A stretch of DNA of 64,000 nucleotides, from the NCBI GenBank assembly GCA_964247755.1, contig CAXTVX010000009.1:1-64000 (forward strand), written 5' to 3'. The position numbers and the translations under genes are program-made. How positions within the stretch are numbered: position 1 is the first letter of the stretch; the number at the start of each line of letters is the position of its first letter. This stretch comes from Lichenicola sp964247755. GTDB lineage: Bacteria; Pseudomonadota; Alphaproteobacteria; Acetobacterales; Acetobacteraceae. This document shows, piece by piece, positions 25,329 through 34,098 of this stretch. The notes beneath the pieces are model-generated. The model searched no databases and was not told the DNA's origin. It was given only the letters and a program-made list of their open reading frames with translations.

Positions 25329-26435
25329 TTACGCCACCTGCCGGCCGCCAACCCAGACCTCGACTGGTCGCATGGCCGGGTCCAGCACCACGAAGTCGGC
25401 GCGCAGGCCGGGCTCGAGACGGCCGCGGTCGGACAGGCCGAGATAGGCGCACGCGTTGCTTGCCGTCAGCCGCGCCGCCTGCGGCAGGGTGGTGCCGGCG
25501 TCGAACGCATGGCGCAGTGCCGCGTCCATGGTCAGCACGCTGCCGGCCAGCGTCCCGTCCGGGAGGCGGGCGACGCCGTCCCTGACAGCGATTGCCTGAC
25601 CGCCCAGCGTGCTCGGCCCGTCGCCGAGGCCGGTGGCGCGGATCGCATCGGTGATCAGCAGCAGGCGGTCGCCGAGCGCGTCCCGGGCCAGCGCGAACGA
25701 GGCGGGATGCACGTGGTGGGTATCGAGGATCAGCTCGGCATGGGCGGCGCGATCGAGCAGGATCGCACCCACCATCCCCGGTGCCCGCCCGGCGATGCCG
25801 TCCATCGCGTTGAACAGGTGGGTGGCGCCGGCCACGCCGCCAGCGGCCGCGATCCGTGCCAGGGCTCGTGCCGCGGCCTCGAAGCCGGCACCGGTGTGGC
25901 CGAGGCTGATCCTCACGCCGGCGCGCGCGAAGGCGTCGATCGCGTCGTCGGCGCCGTCGATCTCGGGCGCCAGCGTCGCCACGCGCACCACGTCCAGCGC
26001 CAGCGCCTCGCGCAGCAGCGCCGGGGTAGGCGCGATCGCGAAGGGCGGCTGCGCGCCGAGGCGACGGGGGCTGAGGAACGGGCCTTCCAGATGCGCGCCC
26101 GGAACCTGCGGCCCTCCCCGCAGCCCCGCCCGACGCACCTCCGCCACCGCGCGCAGCATGTCCATCACCTCGGGCCAGGGCCGGGTGATGGTGGTGGGCA
26201 GCAGGGTGGTGGTGCCGCGGGCGAGGTGGAACCGGGCAAGGGTCTCGATCCCGCCCGGCCCGTCGATCACGTCGCCGCCGCCGCCGCCATGCACGTGCAC
26301 GTCGACGAAGCCCGGCAGCACGTAGCGGTCCGGCACCGCGGCGGACGGGACGATCTCCCCGATGGTGTCGCCGAACCCGATCGTGCCCGGCACCACGCTG
26401 CCCGGCAGCACCAGATGGCCGGCGAGGCGGGTCAC
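25329..26435 (-). CDS. nagA: N-acetylglucosamine-6-phosphate deacetylase
   Basis: Converts GlcNAc-6-phosphate to glucosamine-6-phosphate and acetate in amino-sugar and cell-wall recycling. The 368-residue amidohydrolase has LPGFVDVHVHGGGGGD, PGAHLEGPFLSP, GHTGAGF, ATHLFNAM, the catalytic Asp in LLITDAIRATG and AGSVLTMDAALRH. The order and spacing are those of NagA. It is encoded alone, convergent with the esterase and divergent from the MFS efflux operon. No nagB or GlcNAc transporter is in the window. An AmpG-like permease at 50.6 kb could supply related recycled muropeptides. Confidence 0.94.
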   Translation of the reverse strand: MTRLAGHLVLPGSVVPGTIGFGDTIGEIVPSAAVPDRYVLPGFVDVHVHGGGGGDVIDGPGGIETLARFHLARGTTTLLPTTITRPWPEVMDMLRAVAEVRRAGLRGGPQVPGAHLEGPFLSPRRLGAQPPFAIAPTPALLREALALDVVRVATLAPEIDGADDAIDAFARAGVRISLGHTGAGFEAAARALARIAAAGGVAGATHLFNAMDGIAGRAPGMVGAILLDRAAHAELILDTHHVHPASFALARDALGDRLLLITDAIRATGLGDGPSTLGGQAIAVRDGVARLPDGTLAGSVLTMDAALRHAFDAGTTLPQAARLTASNACAYLGLSDRGRLEPGLRADFVVLDPAMRPVEVWVGGRQVA

Positions 26436-26581
26436 GCGGCCTCCGTCCGGGCGTGAGGTGCGCTAGGCAACGGCGGCGCTCCGCGGCTAATAGGCATGAT
26501 CATGTTCACGTCGCTCTCCGGGCGGCATGAGCCGCGCCCGATGACGCCGGAGGACGCGACGCAGGCTGGCGGGAACCGTGC

Positions 26582-28132
26582 ATGGAGATCAGGCCACTTC
26601 TCGGGTTGCTCGGCGTGGTCATCGCCGCCCTGACCGCCGAGTTCAACGACGGCGTGTCGGGTGCCGCCCTGCCGGACATACGCGGCGGCCTCGGGATCGA
26701 CCTCGACCAGGGCACCTGGCTGACCAGCCTCTACGCCACCGGCCAGGTCATCGGCATGTCGCTGTCGCCCTGGTGGGCGGTGACCCTGACCGTCCGCCGC
26801 TGGGTGCTGTTCGCGATCGGCCTGTGCTGCGTCGCGACGATCTTCATCCCGTTCACCACCAACCTGTCCCTGCTCTACATGCAGCGTTTCCTGCAGGGCT
26901 TCTCCGGCGGCCTCATCATCCCCTGCCTGCTGATCGTGGGCCTGCGCGTGCTGGCGCCGCCGATCCGACTGTACGGCCTGGCGCTGTATGCCCTGACCGC
27001 CACGTTCGGGCCGAACATGTCCACCACCCTGGCAGCACTCTGGACCGACGTCGTCGCCTGGCAGTTCGTGTTCTTCGAGACCCTGCCGCTGTGCGCCGTG
27101 GCCGCGGTGCTGGTCTGGTACGGCGTCGACCAGGACCCGCCAAAATACGAGCGGCTGCCGTTGTTCGACTGGTCGGGCGCGCTGCTGGGCGCGGTCGGCT
27201 TCAGCGCGCTGATCACCATGCTGGAACAGGGCGACCGCTACGACTGGTTCAATTCCAAGACCATCTGCGTGCTGGCGCTGGTCAGCGTCGTGGTGCTGCC
27301 GCTGTTCGTGGCCAACGAGTTCCTGGTCGCCTCGCCGTTGTTCGGGTTCGCGCTGCTCAAGCGCCGCAACCTCGCCTACGGGCTGATCACCCTGTTCACC
27401 TTTCTGCTGGTCGGCCAGTCCGCCTCGACCATTCCCGTCGCCTTTCTCACCGACGTCCAGGGGTTCCGCCCGATCCAGGCCTATGCTGTCACGCTGGTGA
27501 TCGCGGCGTCGCAGCTGGTGCTGCTGCCGCTGGTCGCCGTGCTGCTGAACTTCCGCCACGTCGATTCGCGCCTGGTCAGCTTCGCCGGCATGGCCTGCGT
27601 GCTGACCGCGTGCGTCGGCAACGTGTTCCTGACCAGCGTGGTGCAGGGCGGCGGGTTCCTGGTCTGGCAGGGCCTCCAGGCGGTGGGCGAGCCGATGATC
27701 GTGCTGCCGCTGCTGATGATGTCGACCAATGAGATCAGGAAGCCGGAGGAAGGGCCGCTGGGCTCGGCGCTGATCAACACCTGCCGCGGCCTGGCCGAGC
27801 CGGTCGGGACTTGGCTGCTGGCTCTGATCATGCGCTGGCGTGGCGCCTTGCACTATAACCGGATCGTCGACCAGTCCGCCCAGGGCGGGTTCCGCGTGGT
27901 CGCCGGACCCGCGCTGATCCCCGGCAACCCGCCGCCGCTGCTGGCCAACGGCCAGCCACGGGTCCCCGGAGCCCTGGACGCATTCATGGCCGACGTGCAG
28001 ATCCAGTCCACGGTGCTGACGCTGAGCGACACCTTCGTGGTGTTCGGCGCCCTCGTCGTGTTCCTGATGATCGTTCTGGCCGTGCTGCCGGAGCGCACCT
28101 ATCCGCCGCGCATCGCGCTGGCCAAAAAGTAG
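26582..28132 (+). CDS. DHA2-family MFS drug efflux permease (EmrB-like)
   Basis: A 516-residue inner-membrane antiporter with about 14 hydrophobic segments. The opening GLLGVVIAALTAEFNDGVSG followed by LPDI, GTWLTSLYATGQVIGMSLSPW, and the RFLQGFSGGLIIP motif C region are those of EmrB/QacA-type transporters. It would drive proton-coupled export of lipophilic compounds through the partner adaptor and outer membrane protein encoded next. The ATG has GCGGGAA upstream; its stop is 9 bases before the adaptor GTG. No regulator gene adjoins. Confidence 0.92.
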   Translation: MEIRPLLGLLGVVIAALTAEFNDGVSGAALPDIRGGLGIDLDQGTWLTSLYATGQVIGMSLSPWWAVTLTVRRWVLFAIGLCCVATIFIPFTTNLSLLYMQRFLQGFSGGLIIPCLLIVGLRVLAPPIRLYGLALYALTATFGPNMSTTLAALWTDVVAWQFVFFETLPLCAVAAVLVWYGVDQDPPKYERLPLFDWSGALLGAVGFSALITMLEQGDRYDWFNSKTICVLALVSVVVLPLFVANEFLVASPLFGFALLKRRNLAYGLITLFTFLLVGQSASTIPVAFLTDVQGFRPIQAYAVTLVIAASQLVLLPLVAVLLNFRHVDSRLVSFAGMACVLTACVGNVFLTSVVQGGGFLVWQGLQAVGEPMIVLPLLMMSTNEIRKPEEGPLGSALINTCRGLAEPVGTWLLALIMRWRGALHYNRIVDQSAQGGFRVVAGPALIPGNPPPLLANGQPRVPGALDAFMADVQIQSTVLTLSDTFVVFGALVVFLMIVLAVLPERTYPPRIALAKK

Positions 28133-28141
28133 GAGCGGGCG

Positions 28142-29317
28142 GTGGCCGACGAGAAGGACGACAAGCAGGAACAGGATGCCAAGAAGGGCGAGGAGAAGGA
28201 CAAGAAACAGGACAAGCCCGATGACGACAAGGGCACGGACAAAAAGCGCCGCCCGCTCTGGCCGTGGCTGCTGGTCGGCGTGCTCGTCGTCGGCTTCGTT
28301 GCGGGCGTGCTGGTGATCATCTACGCGCCCTCGGACGCGGTCTGGACCGACGACGCCTACGTCACCGCGCACTACGCCACCATCGCCCCGCGCATCTCCG
28401 GCCAGGTCGCGAGCGTGGACGTGGAGGACAACCAGACGGTGCGGGCAGGACAGGTGCTGACCACGTTGGACGACCGCGACTTCCGCACCACGCTTGCCAC
28501 CGACGAGGCGATGCTGGCGCGCGACCAGGCGCAGGCCGACGACATCAAGGCGCAGATCGACCGGCTGCCGTCGCAGGTCGCGCAGTCGCAGGCGAACGTC
28601 CTGTCCTCCTCGGCGCAGCTCCTGTTCGCGCAGCAGAACGACGCCCGCTACCGCAACTTGTCCACCACCGGCGCCGGCTCGTTCCAGGAACGCCAGCAGG
28701 CCGACATGTCGCTGCGCCAGGCACAGGCCTCGGTCGACGGCGCGCAGGCCCAGGTCAGCTCGACCCGTCGCCAGCTGCCGATCCTGCAGGCGCGCTACCA
28801 GGCGGCACTCGGCACCATCCGCTCGGACCGGGCGCAGGTGGAGCAGGCGCGGCTGAACCTGTCCTACACCCGGATCCTGGCGCCGCTGGACGGCAACGTG
28901 GCGGAGCGGGAGGTCCAGGTCGGCAACTTCGTGGCGCCTGGTGCGGCGCTGATGGCGCTGGTGCCGCTGGACCGGGTGTTCATCGTCGCCAACTACCGCG
29001 AGGTGTCGCTCGCCCACGTGCTGCCCGGCCAGCACGCCCGCATCCACGTCGACGCCTACAACCTCGACCTCGACGGCGTGGTCGACAGCGTGCCGCCGGG
29101 TGCCGGGACCGCGTTCGCGCCGATCCAGCCCAACAACGCCACCGGCAACTTCACCAAGATCGTGCAGCGGCTGCCGGTCAAGATCGTGGTCTCGCCAGGG
29201 CAGAACGAGTCGAAGCTGCTGCGGATCGGCTTCTCGGTGGAGATCACCATCCATACCGGGCAGGTCGACGTGAAGGGCGAGCAGAACGCGACGCCGCAGC
29301 GCCTGACAGCGCGCTGA
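28142..29317 (+). CDS. HlyD-family efflux adaptor (EmrA-like)
   Basis: A 391-residue membrane fusion protein. A strikingly charged cytoplasmic N-terminus (about 40 residues, mostly Asp, Glu and Lys) precedes one transmembrane helix (WPWLLVGVLVVGFVAGVLVI). Then come the lipoyl half-motifs (SGQVASVDVEDNQTVRAGQVL), a helical hairpin with many Gln and Ala (about 110-225) and a beta-barrel (VGNFVAPGAALMALVP, VFIVANYRE). It connects the MFS pump to the outer membrane channel. The start is a GTG with AGGAG seven bases upstream. It lies between the permease and the NodT-type lipoprotein genes in one operon. Confidence 0.93.
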   Translation: MADEKDDKQEQDAKKGEEKDKKQDKPDDDKGTDKKRRPLWPWLLVGVLVVGFVAGVLVIIYAPSDAVWTDDAYVTAHYATIAPRISGQVASVDVEDNQTVRAGQVLTTLDDRDFRTTLATDEAMLARDQAQADDIKAQIDRLPSQVAQSQANVLSSSAQLLFAQQNDARYRNLSTTGAGSFQERQQADMSLRQAQASVDGAQAQVSSTRRQLPILQARYQAALGTIRSDRAQVEQARLNLSYTRILAPLDGNVAEREVQVGNFVAPGAALMALVPLDRVFIVANYREVSLAHVLPGQHARIHVDAYNLDLDGVVDSVPPGAGTAFAPIQPNNATGNFTKIVQRLPVKIVVSPGQNESKLLRIGFSVEITIHTGQVDVKGEQNATPQRLTAR

Positions 29318-29319
29318 CC

Positions 29320-30762
29320 ATGGGAACGCCACCGACGATCCTGGCCGCCGCAGCACTGGCGGTTCTCGCCGGATGCACCGTCGGGCCGAACTACCACCGG
29401 CCGGCGGGCTATTCCCCGAAGCGGTGGTGGCGACCGGCCCCGAACGGGGTGGCCAGCGTGCCCACCTTCGGCGGCGCGGTTGACGCGTCGTGGTGGACCC
29501 GGTTCGGGGATCCGGAGCTGTCCTCGCTGGTGGAGCGGCTGGCGCGGCAGAACCTCGACCTGCAGGCGGCCGCGGAACGGGTCGAGCAGGGTCGGGCGCA
29601 GCGGCGGATCGCCGCCTCGCGGGGCCTGCCGAACCTGGACGCGAACAGCCTGTACAACCGGGTGCGCACGGCGCCGCCGTTGCTGACAGCGCTCGTGGTC
29701 CCGGCACCCGGCGCACCGACGCAGTTCGATTTCTACGAGAACGACCTGTCCTCGTCGTGGGAGGTGGACCTGTTCGGCCGGGTGCGGCGCGAGGTCGAGG
29801 CGCAGCGGGCCAACACGGAGGCCGCGATCGAGGCGCGCCACGCCATCGCCCTGTCGGCGATCGCCGACCTGGCGCAGGACTACATGGAGCTGCGCGGCAC
29901 GCAGGCGACCGAGGCGATCACCGAGGCGAGCCTCGCGGACGCGGACCGCGACGTCCTGCTGGTGCGCGACCAGTTCGCCCAGGGTGCCAGCACAACGCTC
30001 GACATCGCCAACGCCCGGTCGCAGCGGGCGACGATCGCCGCGAACCTGCCGACGCTGCGGGCGTCGGAGGCGAACCTGGTCAATGCCATGGGCTACCTGC
30101 TGGGCGAGCCGCCCGGCGCGCTGCAAAGCGAGCTCGGGCCGGCAAGGCAGCCGCTGGTGCCGCCGGAGGTGCCGATCGGGCTGCCGGGGGAGCTGGTGCG
30201 CCAACGGCCTGACGTGCGCGAGGCGGAAGCGCGGCTGCATGCGGCGACCGCGGAAACCGGCGTCGCGGTCGCCGACTTCTACCCGGACGTCCGGCTGACC
30301 GGGCAGATCGGCACCCAGGCGCTGCAGTTCCCGCAGGTGTTCAACCTCATCTCCGGCTACTACATGGTCGGGCCCACGGTGGACGTGCCGATCTTCGAGG
30401 GCGGCCGGCTGCGCGCGACGCTGCATCTGCGCCGCTCGCAGCAGCGGGAGGCCGCGATCACCTATCGCAGCACGGTGCTGCAGGCCTGGCAGGACGTTGA
30501 CAACGCGCTCACCGCCTATGTGGAAGAACAGCACCGGCGCGACAGCGTCGCGGAGGCGGTGACGCAAAGCGGGCTGGCCCTGGAGGCGTCGCGGCAGCGC
30601 TACCAGCAGGGTGCGGTCGACTTCCTCAACGTGCTGGCGGCGCAGAACGCGGTGCTGCAGAACCAGAGCACGCTGGCCAACAGCAACACGCAGATCGAGA
30701 CCGACCTGGTGGCGCTCTACCGCGCGCTCGGCGGCGGCTGGGAGATCGCGGACCGGAGCTGA
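29320..30762 (+). CDS. NodT-family outer membrane efflux lipoprotein
   Basis: A 480-residue TolC-like channel protein. Its signal peptide ends in the lipobox LAVLAGC, so the mature protein begins at Cys and is lipidated; TVGPNYHRP follows as in most NodT/OprM proteins. Two repeated OEP regions contain the paired long helices and NLDLQAAAERVEQ, GQIGTQALQF, VGPTVDVPIFEGGRLRA and RYQQGAVDFLNVL. The ATG lies 2 bases after the stop of the adaptor gene, which completes a tripartite MFS-adaptor-OMF efflux pump. Confidence 0.93.
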   Translation: MGTPPTILAAAALAVLAGCTVGPNYHRPAGYSPKRWWRPAPNGVASVPTFGGAVDASWWTRFGDPELSSLVERLARQNLDLQAAAERVEQGRAQRRIAASRGLPNLDANSLYNRVRTAPPLLTALVVPAPGAPTQFDFYENDLSSSWEVDLFGRVRREVEAQRANTEAAIEARHAIALSAIADLAQDYMELRGTQATEAITEASLADADRDVLLVRDQFAQGASTTLDIANARSQRATIAANLPTLRASEANLVNAMGYLLGEPPGALQSELGPARQPLVPPEVPIGLPGELVRQRPDVREAEARLHAATAETGVAVADFYPDVRLTGQIGTQALQFPQVFNLISGYYMVGPTVDVPIFEGGRLRATLHLRRSQQREAAITYRSTVLQAWQDVDNALTAYVEEQHRRDSVAEAVTQSGLALEASRQRYQQGAVDFLNVLAAQNAVLQNQSTLANSNTQIETDLVALYRALGGGWEIADRS

Positions 30763-30987
30763 GGGTCCGCGTCGGGCCGGAGGAGGCGGATCCCGCGGTG
30801 ACATTCCCGTGCGCCGGCACCGCCCAAGTCTCCAGTTCTTGCTTGAACTCTTGCCAACCGGCACCCGATCGCCGACCTTGCGACCGCACCGGGCCGACCG
30901 CCGCTGGCCGGCCTGGTGACAACGAACGGCGCGGGGCGGCTTGCAAGCCGCCCACGCAAAAAGCCGGTCCGCCTGGGGAAACGCATC

Positions 30988-32838
30988 ATGCAGTTCTGTC
31001 GACTTTTCGAGACCGTTGCCGGTCGGGCCCTGTACGGCCTGGCGCTGGGGCTGGCCCTCCTGGCATCCGCAGGCGGGGCCGCCCGGGCCGCGGCCCTGCC
31101 GAACCTGGGGCCGAACGTCGTCGTCTTCACGCCCGCCATGCCGGTGAGCCAGATCCTGGCCACGGTGAACGCGCTGGCCACCCAGCAGGTGTCCAACCAG
31201 TTCGGCACGCAGCGCTACGCCCTGCTGTTCGAGCCGGGCACGTACGGCTCCGCCGCCACGCCGCTGAACTTCCAGGTCGGCTTCTACACCACCGTCGCCG
31301 GACTCGGGCAGTCGCCGGGCGACGTGGTCATCAACGGCTCGATCAACGTCTACAACCAGTGCAGCGGGGGCAGCTGCAACGCGCTCGACAACTTCTGGCG
31401 CTCGCTGTCCAACCTGACCATCAACGTGTCCAACGCCGCGTCCGGCTGCTACGCGGGCGAGTTCTGGGCCGTCTCGCAGGCAGCCCCCCTGCGGCGCGTG
31501 CAGGTCAACGGCAACGCGACCCTGATGGACTACTGCACGGCCCCGTCCGACGCGAGCGGCGGCTTCATCGCGGATTCGCGGTTCAGCGGCGGCAGCGTCA
31601 CCAGCGGCTCGCAGCAGCAGTGGATGACCCGCAACAGCGTCCTCGACGGCTGGTCCAACGGGGTGTGGAACCAGGTGTTCTCCGGCGTCACCGGCGCGCC
31701 CGCCCCCTGCTTCCCGGCGCAGACCTCGTGCGGCGGCCCCTACACCACGCTGCCCACCAGCCCGGTCACCCGCGAGGCGCCCTACCTGTACACCGACGCC
31801 AGCGGCAACGCCCAGGTGTTCGTGCCGGCCGTGCAGCGCAACAGTTCCGGCATCAGCTGGGGCAGCGGCGCGCCCGCCGGCCGCTCGATCCCCCTCAGCC
31901 AGTTCTTCGTCGCCACGCCGGCGAACAACGCGGCGCAGATCAGCCTCGCCCTGGCCGAAGGCAAGAACCTCCTGCTGACGCCCGGGATCTACCACCTCCA
32001 GGAGACCATCCTCGTGTCCCGGCCCGACACGGTGGTGCTGGGACTCGGCATGGCGACGCTGATCCCGCAGAACGGCCTGCCCGCCCTGGCCTCGCTCGAC
32101 GGCCGCGGCGTGCTGATCGAGGGCGTGATCGTCGATGCCGGGCCGACGCGCTCGCCCGTGCTGCTCCAGCTCGGCACCGCGCTCGCCAACATCGTGGACC
32201 CGTTCCTCGGCAGCAACACGGCAGACGACCCGTCCGCGCTGTTCGACGTGTTCTTCCGCATCGGCGGCGCGGAAGCCGGCAGCGCCGGAACCGCCCTGGT
32301 GGTGGATGCCGACAACGCGCTGATCGACAACGTGTGGGCCTGGCGCGCCGACCACGGCACCGGCGTCGGCTGGACCCTCAACACCGCCGACACCGGCCTG
32401 GCCGTGAACGGCAACAACGTCACCGCCTACGGCCTGGCGGTGGAGCACTTCCAGAAGTACGAGGTGACCTGGAACGGCCAGAACGGCACCGACATCTTCT
32501 TCCAGAACGAGATGCCGTACGACCCGCCGAGCCAGGCCGCCTGGAGCGAGGCGCCCGGCGTGGATGGCTGGGCGGCGTTCAAGGTGGCAGACGGGGTGCG
32601 CTCCTTCCACGGCTACGGCATGGGCAGCTACAGCAACTTCGACCTGGGCGTGAACATCCTCGCCGCCAACGCCTTCGAGGTGCCGTCCGGCCTGCCGGCG
32701 GGGAGCCTGAACGACCTGCTGACGGTGTTCCTGAACCCGGCCTCGTCGGGCGGCATCCTGAACGTCGTCGACAACACTGGCGGCTCCTCGACCGGCGCCA
32801 ACCCGGACGTGCCAGTCACCGTCACAAGCTTTCCGTGA
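30988..32838 (+). CDS. Secreted right-handed beta-helix protein (GH55/pectate-lyase-like fold)
   Basis: A 616-residue protein with a Sec signal peptide (about 1-34, ending GGAARA before AALPNLG). The mature part is rich in Asn, Gly, Ser and short beta strands. Blocks such as RYALLFEPGTYGS, FQVGFYTTVAGLG, VVINGSINVYNQC, FWRSLSNLTINV and VVLGLGMATLIPQ match a family variously labelled adenylyl cyclase or coagulation factor 5/8 type; the fold looks like a parallel beta-helix of the GH55 or pectate lyase type, and nothing suggests cyclase activity. A polysaccharide-acting role is plausible but unproven. ATG 30988 is chosen for its GGGGAAA site and the signal peptide. It ends in the repeat-bearing gap before the toxin cassette. 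Confidence 0.8.
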   Translation: MQFCRLFETVAGRALYGLALGLALLASAGGAARAAALPNLGPNVVVFTPAMPVSQILATVNALATQQVSNQFGTQRYALLFEPGTYGSAATPLNFQVGFYTTVAGLGQSPGDVVINGSINVYNQCSGGSCNALDNFWRSLSNLTINVSNAASGCYAGEFWAVSQAAPLRRVQVNGNATLMDYCTAPSDASGGFIADSRFSGGSVTSGSQQQWMTRNSVLDGWSNGVWNQVFSGVTGAPAPCFPAQTSCGGPYTTLPTSPVTREAPYLYTDASGNAQVFVPAVQRNSSGISWGSGAPAGRSIPLSQFFVATPANNAAQISLALAEGKNLLLTPGIYHLQETILVSRPDTVVLGLGMATLIPQNGLPALASLDGRGVLIEGVIVDAGPTRSPVLLQLGTALANIVDPFLGSNTADDPSALFDVFFRIGGAEAGSAGTALVVDADNALIDNVWAWRADHGTGVGWTLNTADTGLAVNGNNVTAYGLAVEHFQKYEVTWNGQNGTDIFFQNEMPYDPPSQAAWSEAPGVDGWAAFKVADGVRSFHGYGMGSYSNFDLGVNILAANAFEVPSGLPAGSLNDLLTVFLNPASSGGILNVVDNTGGSSTGANPDVPVTVTSFP

Positions 32839-32897
32839 CCATCCGCTTCCCGTGACCGGCAGCGCCGTCACGCGACCTGGTCGGTGAAGATGATCCA

Positions 32898-32943
32898 GAG
32901 CATCACCGGATCAGGTGTGGTCACCTGATCGGCAAGAATGCTC
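32898..32943. repeat. REP-like palindromic intergenic repeat, copy B
   Basis: A 46-base palindrome running GAGCAT..CGGATCAGGTG, a short loop, CACCTGATCGG..ATGCTC. It shares its core and ends with copy A at 2969-3014. It sits between the convergent beta-helix and ADP-ribosylglycohydrolase genes. Confidence 0.6.
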
Positions 32944-32959
32944 TTTGAAACGCAGAGCC

Positions 32960-32999
32960 AGACCGCGACCGGTGAACGAACGTGAACCGGTTGCGGTCT
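32960..32999. terminator. Strong hairpin, probable terminator for the toxin-immunity operon
   Basis: AGACCGCgACCGGT (32960-32973) pairs with ACCGGTtGCGGTCT (32986-32999) over 13 of 14 positions around a 12-base loop. It overlaps the TAG stop of the minus-strand ADP-ribosylglycohydrolase gene. The convergent gene also ends nearby, so it could serve both strands. There is no clear T tract. Confidence 0.4.
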
Positions 33000-34098
33000 A
33001 GTCGCGTGGTGGCGCCTGCGTGAACAGGGCGTCGGCGAGCCCGGCGATGTGGCCGGACCAGGCAAGCCGGTCGCGCCAGCGGGCCGGGATGCCGCCCGCC
33101 CCGTACAGCGCGCCGGCGAGCTGGCCGGCGGTCGCGGCCACGCTGTCGGCGTCGTCGCCCAGGTTGGCGGCCAGCAGTACCGCGTCCTCGAAGCTGTCGG
33201 TGTGCCACACCGACCAGAGTGCCGCTTCCAGGGTGTCGATCACGTAGCCCGAGGAACGGATCTGCTCGCGTGACTTGTCCTTGTACTCGCCTGCGTTGAT
33301 CAGGAGGTTGCGTGCCGACAGCGACAAGACCTTCGGCGCTAGGCAGTCCCCCTTGCTCGCCCCGCTCAGCGCGTGGTGCAGCAGCACGGCGAACAGTTGG
33401 CAGGCGTTCTTCGCATCCGCCGCATTGTGCGTGACGCTAGACTGGGACGCAGCCTGCCCCCAACTGCGTCGCAGCGCGTGGCGGTTGTGGATCGCGACCG
33501 GCGCCAGGCGGATCAGCGAACCGTTGCCGGCGGTGTCGGGTGCGGTATTGCCGATGAAGCGGCCGTCGCGCAGCCAGGCTTCCAGGGCGGTGCGGGTGGC
33601 GCCGCCGATGTCGAAGCACCGGCCGTTCATGCTGTTCTCGCCGTCGCGGTACCAGCGCGTCAGGCGCCTGGCGAAGTCGGGCAGGTCGAGCCGACGCTCG
33701 GCAGCCAGGCTGTCGGCGAGGCAGAGCGCCATGCTGGTGTCGTCGGTCCATTCGCCCGGCAGCAGGCCGAACGGGCCGCCGCCGACCATGTCGTCGACAT
33801 GGGCCTGGTCGCGGGGCCGGAACTCCAGCGTGGTGCCGACCGCGTCGCCCACCGCCAGCCCCAGCAGCGCGCCGACCGCGCGGTCGCACCTGTCCGCCTC
33901 GGTCGCATCGGGGTAAACCGGTTCGTCAAGCCAGTGCGGCACCGCCGGCTGGTCGGCTGCGTCCTTTGGCTCCGGAAGCGGCACGCCCGCTTCGCTTGCC
34001 CATCGCCGCCGGATCCCATCTGGAAGCGGTGGAGACAGATGACGGTAGCGGATTACATAAGGAAAAAGCTGCGTATCAGTGGCATGGAGGTCGATCAC
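32998..34098 (-). CDS. ADP-ribosylglycohydrolase, predicted immunity protein (Tri1-like)
   Basis: A 366-residue DraG/ARH-fold hydrolase that would remove ADP-ribose from modified protein side chains. The core begins near residue 70 (RCDRAVGALLGLAVGDAVGTTLEF). Metal ligands look intact: T118-D119-D120 in EWTDDTSMALC and G314-D315-D316-A-D318-S319 in LAANLGDDADSVAA. A 70-residue N-terminal extension (MIDLHATDTQLFPYVIRYRH onward) is not part of the usual fold; in Tri1 such an extension plugs the toxin active site. The start is GTG at 34098, overlapping the toxin stop as GTGA, with AGGAGG seven bases upstream inside the toxin gene. Coupled synthesis with the ADP-ribosyltransferase strongly suggests immunity. 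Confidence 0.88.
   Translation of the reverse strand: MIDLHATDTQLFPYVIRYRHLSPPLPDGIRRRWASEAGVPLPEPKDAADQPAVPHWLDEPVYPDATEADRCDRAVGALLGLAVGDAVGTTLEFRPRDQAHVDDMVGGGPFGLLPGEWTDDTSMALCLADSLAAERRLDLPDFARRLTRWYRDGENSMNGRCFDIGGATRTALEAWLRDGRFIGNTAPDTAGNGSLIRLAPVAIHNRHALRRSWGQAASQSSVTHNAADAKNACQLFAVLLHHALSGASKGDCLAPKVLSLSARNLLINAGEYKDKSREQIRSSGYVIDTLEAALWSVWHTDSFEDAVLLAANLGDDADSVAATAGQLAGALYGAGGIPARWRDRLAWSGHIAGLADALFTQAPPRD

Noticed and set aside
30916..30987. Longer N-terminus for the beta-helix protein
   Set aside because: The first 24 residues of the longer frame are basic and would bury the signal peptide; the ATG at 30988 has its own GGGGAAA site.
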